In this document: positions 61,670 through 64,000 of the stretch, piece by piece
Layout: each line of letters opens with the position of its first letter
Numbering within the stretch: position 1 is the first letter of the stretch
From: JBKBKC01 sp046294265
GTDB lineage: Bacteria > Pseudomonadota > Alphaproteobacteria > Rhodobacterales > Rhodobacteraceae
DNA: 64,000 nucleotides
Assembly (NCBI GenBank): GCA_046294265.1
Contig: JBKBKC010000006.1
Span: forward strand, 62,001-126,000
Direction of reading: 5' to 3'
Made by a program: the position numbers and the translations under genes
The notes under the pieces: model-generated
The model's input: only the letters and a program-made list of their open reading frames with translations
Databases searched by the model: none
Told to the model about the DNA's origin: nothing

Positions 61670-62488
61670 TCAGAACCCCGCCACCTTGCGCAACATGTTG
61701 GCTGCGACCACCAGCACAAAGACCGCGAACACCCGCTTAAGCGGGCCGGGATCCATCCGGTGCGCAAGCCGCGCGCCCAGCGGCGTGGTGACCAGCGTGG
61801 TGGCGATCACCGCCGCGAAGGCGGGAAGGTTCACAGCACCCACGGTCAGCGGCGGCGCGCCCGTGACGGGCAGCATCAGGAAGGCCAGAACCGAGGGCAG
61901 CGCGATCACCAGCCCGAGGCCCGAGGCGGTGCCCACGGCGCGGTGGATCGGCATGCCGTGCAGGCTCATCAGCGGCACGCCGAAGGTGCCGCCGCCGATC
62001 CCCATCAACACCGACAGGAACCCCAGCGCCCCGCCATAGCCCTGCAACCGCACACCCCGCGGCATTTCGGGCGCCAGCCGCCACTGCGCCCGCCCGAAGG
62101 CCAGATAGAGCCCCGCCACCAGCGCAAGGCAGCCGAACACCAGTTGCAGCGTCGAGGACCGCAGGCCGGAAGCCGTGAGCGTGCCCAGCACCGCGCCCAC
62201 GGCGATCGCAGGGGCCCATCGGCGCAGAAGCGCATGGTCCACCGCCCCTTTTCGCCCATGCGCCTGCATCGAGCGCGCCGAGGTCAGCACGATGGTGGCC
62301 AGCGACGTGGCCAGGCACACCTGCATCAGGTTCGGCCCGTCATAGCCCAGATGCGAGAAGGTGTAAAAGAAGGCGGGCACCAGCACGATGCCACCGCCCA
62401 CCCCCAAAAGCCCCGCGATCACCCCCGCCACCGCGCCGATGGCGACGAGAAGAGCAAGCATCGGCAGAAGATCGACCACTGGGGGCAC
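61670..62488 (-). CDS. TauE/SafE family sulfite/organosulfonate exporter-type permease
   Basis: 272 residues from GTG at 62488, which follows GAGG five bases upstream; an ATG at 62461 would remove nine residues. Eight or so membrane helices in two halves, with the repeated glycine motif GLLGVGGGIVLVPAFF in the first half and MGIGGGTFGVPLMSLHG in the second. Family members export sulfite, sulfoacetate or similar anions, but most are uncharacterised. It stands alone and converges with the ccmI unit. Confidence 0.9.
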   Translation of the reverse strand: MPPVVDLLPMLALLVAIGAVAGVIAGLLGVGGGIVLVPAFFYTFSHLGYDGPNLMQVCLATSLATIVLTSARSMQAHGRKGAVDHALLRRWAPAIAVGAVLGTLTASGLRSSTLQLVFGCLALVAGLYLAFGRAQWRLAPEMPRGVRLQGYGGALGFLSVLMGIGGGTFGVPLMSLHGMPIHRAVGTASGLGLVIALPSVLAFLMLPVTGAPPLTVGAVNLPAFAAVIATTLVTTPLGARLAHRMDPGPLKRVFAVFVLVVAANMLRKVAGF

Positions 62489-62582
62489 AGCAACCTCGCA
62501 AACAGGGTCTGCAGTCCTTAGCGGGGTCCAGCAGCGGGGGCCAGAGGGCCGGCGCGGGGTCCGGGTTGGCGGTGTTGCTCCC

Positions 62583-62618
62583 GGCCCTGATCCTGGCCCT
62601 GATCCTGGCCCTGATCTT
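62583..62618. repeat. 12-base tandem repeat, three copies
   Basis: GGCCCTGATCCT repeated three times (last copy with one change) in the otherwise featureless 246-base gap 62489-62734. A plus-strand open frame passing through it has a hydrophobic start but continues antisense into the next gene and has no ribosome site, so I do not call it. Confidence 0.8.
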
Positions 62619-62734
62619 GGGGCTGCCGTCCTGCGTGCGTTCCCTTGCGATCGACATGGCTCTGTCCGAGGCGCCGGGGGCCATGCGGGATCTAGGCGCG
62701 ATACACCCACCAAATCCGTCCGGTGGCACGAGGA

Positions 62735-63223
62735 TCACCCACGCCGGACCGGCGGCTGGGCGTTCCACAGCCACCAGGCAAGTGCCGCAAAGGCCATCGC
62801 CGCCAGACCGAACCCGGCCCAGCTATCGCCCCCGAACAGCACCGCATTCATCCGACGCCCCGGCAGCAGGGTAAAAAGGCCCGCGACGCCCATGGCATAG
62901 AGATAAAGCTGCACCATCGTCCTGGCGTGATCGACCACGCGGCGCCCCCGGATGGCCGCCACCCCGCGCCAGAGCATGATGAGTGTGACCACCACCAGCG
63001 CGTGAATGGGCGACAGGGGTCCGATCAGACGCAGTTCGAATATCCCCAACGCCGTCAGGGCGGTGACCACCATCGCGCCGACCCATAGATACCCGGCCGT
63101 TTTGTGCACCATGTCGCGCTGGCGGCGCAGGATGGCGACGGGACCAGCCGCAAAAGCGGTCAACGCAGCGCCCGTGTGCAGGGCGATCACGGGGCCGGAC
63201 TGAAGGACAGGATCGAGGGTCAA
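62735..63223 (-). CDS. DUF2306 family membrane protein
   Basis: 162 residues from TTG at 63223; AGGAG lies nine bases upstream, whereas the ATG at 63271 has no ribosome site. Four membrane helices. DUF2306 features: VIALHTGAALTAFAAGPVAILRR, HKTAGYLWVGAM with a conserved His, and SPIHALVVVTL. Function unknown; likely an integral membrane, possibly haem-related, protein. It lies alone before dusA. Confidence 0.75.
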   Translation of the reverse strand: MTLDPVLQSGPVIALHTGAALTAFAAGPVAILRRQRDMVHKTAGYLWVGAMVVTALTALGIFELRLIGPLSPIHALVVVTLIMLWRGVAAIRGRRVVDHARTMVQLYLYAMGVAGLFTLLPGRRMNAVLFGGDSWAGFGLAAMAFAALAWWLWNAQPPVRRG

Positions 63224-63379
63224 GGTGCGGCGCTCCTGTGTCGGGAGATGACTGTCGTAGGCGGCTGCCATGGCCGAAAGTTGCGGTAAACGCGGTGAGC
63301 CTACACACCTGACCGGATTCTGGAAGGGACAGGCCCCGGCGATCAGGTTGCGCAGGCAGGATGTGCCCCGCCAGAGGCG

Positions 63380-64000
63380 TCAGGCCGCGGCCTGCATCAC
63401 CTGCTCCAGCGCAGCGTCAAACACCTCGATCCCGCCGCGCGACGCCCCTTCGGACAGCATCCGCCGCCAGCCCCGCGCGCCGGGGCGGGCGGTGAAAAGG
63501 CCCAGCATGTGGCGCGTCACCTGATGCAAACGGCCCCCCTGCGCCAGATGGGCCAGGATATAGGGCCGCATCGCGGCCGCCACCTCGAAGGCGGACGGCG
63601 CATGATCCTCGCCCCAGAGCGCATCCGCCCCGATCAGCACCGCCGCCGGATCATGATAGGCCGCGCGCCCCACCATCACCCCGTCGATGCCCTGCGCCAG
63701 CAGGTCGCGCACCTGGTCCAGCGTGGTGACCCCGCCGTTCAGGCAGATCGCCATGTCCGGAAACATCGCCTTCATCCGCAGGACAATGGCATGGTCGAGC
63801 GGTGGCACCTCGCGGTTTTCCTTGGGCGACAGGCCCTGCAGCCAGGCCTTGCGCGCATGGACGATCACATGGCGCACTCCGGCCCGCGCGAGGTGATCGA
63901 TGAAGGCGGGCAGCACCGCCCCGGGGTCCTGGTCATCCACGCCGATACGGCATTTCACCGTCACGGGGCGGTCGGTTTCGCCGATCATTGCGGCCACGCA
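63380..64000 (-). CDS. dusA: tRNA-dihydrouridine synthase A (C-terminal part, cut by window end)
   Basis: The frame is open from 64000 to the stop at 63380-63382, giving about 206 residues; the N-terminal ~130 residues with the flavin barrel start and the catalytic Cys lie outside. DusA motifs: VTVKCRIGVDD, VIVHARKAWLQGLSPKENR and LNGGVTTLDQV. It reduces uridines in the tRNA D-loop (positions 20 and 20a). No neighbour on this side supports more. Confidence 0.93.
   Translation of the reverse strand, partial: CVAAMIGETDRPVTVKCRIGVDDQDPGAVLPAFIDHLARAGVRHVIVHARKAWLQGLSPKENREVPPLDHAIVLRMKAMFPDMAICLNGGVTTLDQVRDLLAQGIDGVMVGRAAYHDPAAVLIGADALWGEDHAPSAFEVAAAMRPYILAHLAQGGRLHQVTRHMLGLFTARPGARGWRRMLSEGASRGGIEVFDAALEQVMQAAA

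Noticed and set aside
62566..62874. Plus-strand frame with a hydrophobic start in the 62.5 kb gap
   Set aside because: Its hydrophobic part comes from a 12-base tandem repeat, it starts at TTG without ribosome site, and it runs antisense into the DUF2306 gene.
1..64000. tRNA, rRNA, insertion sequences, phage genes, toxin-antitoxin or restriction systems
   Set aside because: I looked in all gaps and for the typical proteins and saw none; short gaps leave little room for RNA genes.

Overview
The window is very GC-rich, densely packed chromosomal DNA from an alphaproteobacterium, most likely the Rhodobacteraceae/Paracoccaceae group (Rhodobacter, Paracoccus, Tabrizicola and relatives). Evidence: a VPLPA-CTERM surface protein, a GTTC-N7-GTTC type LexA box before uvrA, a perfect Fnr box before a C4-pathway hemA, and the amiC-mrcA-prfB, soxBDAG and M23-bactofilin gene sets. 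I see about 49 protein genes, the first and last cut by the window ends. I see no rRNA, tRNA, CRISPR array, prophage or insertion sequence. No gene-free gap exceeds 300 bases; the largest are about 266 (38979-39244), 246 (62489-62734) and 239 (10691-10929). Many long open frames lie antisense to real genes because of the GC bias; I left them out.

Layout. 1-3.0 kb: end of a valine-degradation operon (3-hydroxyisobutyryl-CoA hydrolase, mmsB), a Crp/Fnr-type regulator, a small DUF2892 membrane protein with a perfect Crp-like operator, and a VPLPA-CTERM exported protein. 3-12.7 kb: uvrA with an SOS box, two MFS transporters, lpdA, a DUF924 protein, a GNAT acetyltransferase and queA. 12.7-31.7 kb: cell envelope and housekeeping genes: a YhdP/AsmA-like giant protein, bcp, a ferritin-like DUF455 protein, an M23 peptidase overlapping a bactofilin, a DUF2189 protein, prfB, mrcA, amiC, an aminotransferase, an M48 protease with TPR region overlapping a DsbA-like protein, ispG and rodZ. 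31.8-39 kb: hemA with its Fnr box, a small exported protein, an M20 peptidase and the yfgM-bamB-der operon. 39-49.3 kb: an RND efflux pair, an Atm1-type ABC exporter, a large repeat-bearing LysM protein and a LOG-family protein. 49.3-58.5 kb: an unrecognised membrane protein coupled to sodB, a small exported protein and a sarcosine oxidase locus (soxB, two small membrane genes, soxD, soxA, soxG). 58.5-64 kb: an adenylate cyclase-FHA protein, ccmI-ruvX-DUF1289, a TauE/SafE permease, a DUF2306 protein and the C-terminal part of dusA.

Working together: the envelope genes dominate. PBP1A, AmiC, RodZ, M23-bactofilin, BamB, YfgM, the YhdP-like protein and the BepA-like protease cover peptidoglycan synthesis and cutting, outer-membrane assembly and lipid supply. 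Sarcosine oxidase, MmsB and Lpd are catabolic. LexA, Fnr and Crp-like sites link three genes to DNA damage, oxygen and an unknown signal. I found no clear new multi-gene defence or biosynthetic system. The best candidates for undescribed biology are the sodB-coupled membrane protein, the Crp-like regulator with its DUF2892 target, and the two small membrane genes inside the sarcosine oxidase locus.
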